In this document: positions 7,006-7,815 of the stretch, in pieces | How the letters are laid out: each line of letters begins with the position of its first letter | How positions within the stretch are numbered: position 1 is the stretch's first letter | Assembly: GCA_025453435.1 (NCBI GenBank) | Contig: JALOQI010000017.1 | Span: 1 to 7,815, forward strand | Direction: 5' to 3' | Origin: Candidatus Omnitrophota bacterium | GTDB lineage: Bacteria > Omnitrophota > Koll11 > Gygaellales > Profunditerraquicolaceae | DNA: 7,815 nt | Position numbers and translations under genes: made by a program | The notes under the pieces: model-generated | Databases searched by the model: none | Told to the model about the DNA's origin: nothing | What the model saw: the letters and a program-made list of their open reading frames with translations, nothing else

Positions 7006-7077
7006 AAACGGGGGACGGTTCTGATTTTTAACATAGAGCCTGCTCGCTTGAAAAAATCAGACCCGTCCCCAAGTTTT
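7005..7077 (+). repeat. REP-like long imperfect inverted repeat between nfnB and nuoE
   Basis: The left arm (7005-7029) and right arm (7052-7077) are reverse complements over about 25 base pairs, with one single-base gap and two mismatches. The shared core reads GGGGACGG then TCTGATTTTT on the left arm strand. The 22-base spacer holds a small palindrome (GAGC, two bases, GCTC at 7036-7045). The element fills almost the whole gap between the genes (7006-7092). It looks like the intergenic REP or REPIN-type palindromes associated with REP-associated tyrosine transposases, although no transposase gene is in the window. In the transcript it would fold into a stable stem that ends seven bases before the nuoE ribosome binding site. 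It lacks a proper downstream T-run, so it is not a convincing terminator. Confidence 0.75.
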
Positions 7078-7083
7078 AACAAA

Positions 7084-7090
7084 GGGGAGG
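7084..7090 (+). promoter_or_regulatory. Ribosome binding site that fixes the nuoE start
   Basis: GGGGAGG lies two bases before ATG 7093, a short but usable spacing. It selects this ATG over an in-frame TTG at 7048, whose added residues would be encoded by the right arm of the palindrome. Confidence 0.7.
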
Positions 7091-7092
7091 CT

Positions 7093-7620
7093 ATGGCCAC
7101 AGCTTGCGCGGGTAACTTGTCTAAAAATAAGATAGACGCCGTTATCGACAAATACGACAATGCCCCCGGAGCTCTTCTGGGCATACTGGAAGAGGTCCAA
7201 CAGTTGCATTCGCATAAATTCCTTCCGACAGAAACTCTCGAATATGTAAGTTTTAAGACAGGCACGCCGCTTTCCAAAATATACAGCATAGTCACTTTCT
7301 ACGCATTTTTCAATCTAAAGCCTCAAGGCGAGCATTCGATCGTGATATGCCGGGGCACAGCCTGCCACACCCGCCGCTCGAAGAACCTTCTGGATTACCT
7401 TAAAAAGCTCCTGGGCCTGCGCGAAGACGAATCAAAGGAAGGCGAAAAAATATTTTTGACCACGCAGGACAATCAATTCACGCTGAAAACCGTAGCCTGT
7501 TTCGGCCAGTGCGCGCTTGCGCCCGTAGTCGAAATAGACGGCCGTATTTACAGCCATATGACCGAGAATAAGCTAAAAGACATCGTCGCCAAATCCTGCC
7601 GCGGAGGTAAAAAAAGATGA
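7093..7620 (+). CDS. nuoE: NuoE/HydC-type [2Fe-2S] subunit of an NADH-oxidising complex
   Basis: This 175-residue protein is the thioredoxin-like 24 kDa subunit found in complex I, NADH-dependent [FeFe]-hydrogenases (HydC, HndA) and NAD-dependent formate dehydrogenases. Residues about 10-75 form the N-terminal helical part, with LLGILEEVQQLHSHKFLP and the VTFYAFFNLKP segment. The [2Fe-2S] ligands are Cys86 and Cys91 (CRGTACH) and Cys136 and Cys140 (CFGQC), which is the complete set with usual spacing (C-x4-C and C-x3-C). A charged insertion-like stretch (LREDESKEGEK, about 114-124) lies between them, common in this family. The stop overlaps the next start as ATGA, so NuoE and the NuoF-like protein are translationally coupled. 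Which complex it serves cannot be told without the downstream genes; Nfn and AckA next door favour a fermentative hydrogenase or formate dehydrogenase. Confidence 0.95.
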   Translation: MATACAGNLSKNKIDAVIDKYDNAPGALLGILEEVQQLHSHKFLPTETLEYVSFKTGTPLSKIYSIVTFYAFFNLKPQGEHSIVICRGTACHTRRSKNLLDYLKKLLGLREDESKEGEKIFLTTQDNQFTLKTVACFGQCALAPVVEIDGRIYSHMTENKLKDIVAKSCRGGKKR

Positions 7621-7815
7621 ATAAGATAACCAGCCTTGAGGAACTGGAGGTAATACGGTCAAACGGTTTGAAAAAATACATGCCTGATGCGGGCCGTATT
7701 GCTGTAGGCTGCGGCACATGCGGCATAGGCAACGGCGCCAACGATGTATATTCCGCTTTTGAGAAAGAGCTTAAAAAAAGAAGATCCAAGGTGTTCCTGA
7801 CAAAAACAGGATGTT
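7617..7815 (+). CDS. nuoF: NuoF/HydB-type subunit, N-terminal ferredoxin-like domain only (3' end cut)
   Basis: The frame starts at ATG 7617, overlapping the nuoE stop as ATGA, with GGAGG at 7603-7607. It stays open to the window edge (66 codons visible). The translation begins MNKITSLEELEVIRSNG and then has IAVGCGTCGIGNGANDVYSAF and VFLTKTGC. Cys32, Cys35 and Cys66 sit where the N-terminal thioredoxin-like [2Fe-2S] domain of HydB, HndC and related NuoF proteins has its ligands. E. coli NuoF lacks this extra domain, so the protein is more like the bifurcating hydrogenase or formate dehydrogenase type. The FMN- and NADH-binding part lies beyond the window, so the product is named from this domain plus the position after nuoE. 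Confidence 0.85.
   Translation, partial: MNKITSLEELEVIRSNGLKKYMPDAGRIAVGCGTCGIGNGANDVYSAFEKELKKRRSKVFLTKTGC

Noticed and set aside
7005..7080. Classical rho-independent terminator after nfnB
   Set aside because: The stem is strong, but only four T follow the right arm, and the T-run lies in the left arm. nuoE follows closely, so a REP-like element is the better reading.
7048..7092. N-terminal extension of NuoE from TTG 7048
   Set aside because: It is encoded by the palindrome arm and has no ribosome binding site; the ATG at 7093 follows GGGGAGG.

Overview
The window reads as compact bacterial DNA of moderate GC content. It holds eight genes, all on the plus strand, with almost no non-coding sequence. 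Strong purine-rich Shine-Dalgarno sites, stop/start overlaps and short gaps point to operons. A probable lipoprotein, a CcdA-type membrane protein and an HtpX protease suggest a diderm. The acetate kinase, an electron-bifurcating transhydrogenase and NADH-dehydrogenase modules suggest an anaerobic fermenter. The gene styles resemble uncultured candidate-phylum bacteria such as Omnitrophota or Elusimicrobiota, but that placement is an impression, not a demonstration.

The left part (1-3489) is an envelope and signalling block. It holds the 3' part of a CcdA/DsbD-like thiol-disulfide membrane protein cut by the window edge, a DUF1573 probable lipoprotein, an HtpX-type M48 membrane protease with a canonical EF-hand loop, and a GAF plus HD-GYP protein (probable cyclic-di-GMP phosphodiesterase). 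Spacing suggests one transcript.

The right part (3490-7815) is an energy-metabolism block. A gap of 83 bases carries a good sigma-70-like promoter. It is followed by ackA, nfnA and nfnB (also called sudB and sudA), nuoE, and the beginning of a nuoF/hydB-type gene that leaves the window. Together they would make ATP and acetate from acetyl phosphate, move electrons between NADH, NADPH and ferredoxin, and feed a NADH-oxidising module of a hydrogenase, formate dehydrogenase or complex I. The partner subunit is not in the window.

Two palindromic elements interrupt this operon. A long imperfect inverted repeat lies between nfnB and nuoE (7005-7077). A short pair of overlapping palindromes covers the ackA stop codon and the nfnA ribosome binding site (4755-4779). 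They share the 8-mer TCAGACCC and look like REP-type repeats. The short one supplies the last codons of ackA. I saw no tRNA, rRNA, CRISPR array, transposase gene or defence system, and no clearly new multi-gene system. The best leads are the EF-hand in the protease and the palindromes inside the redox operon.
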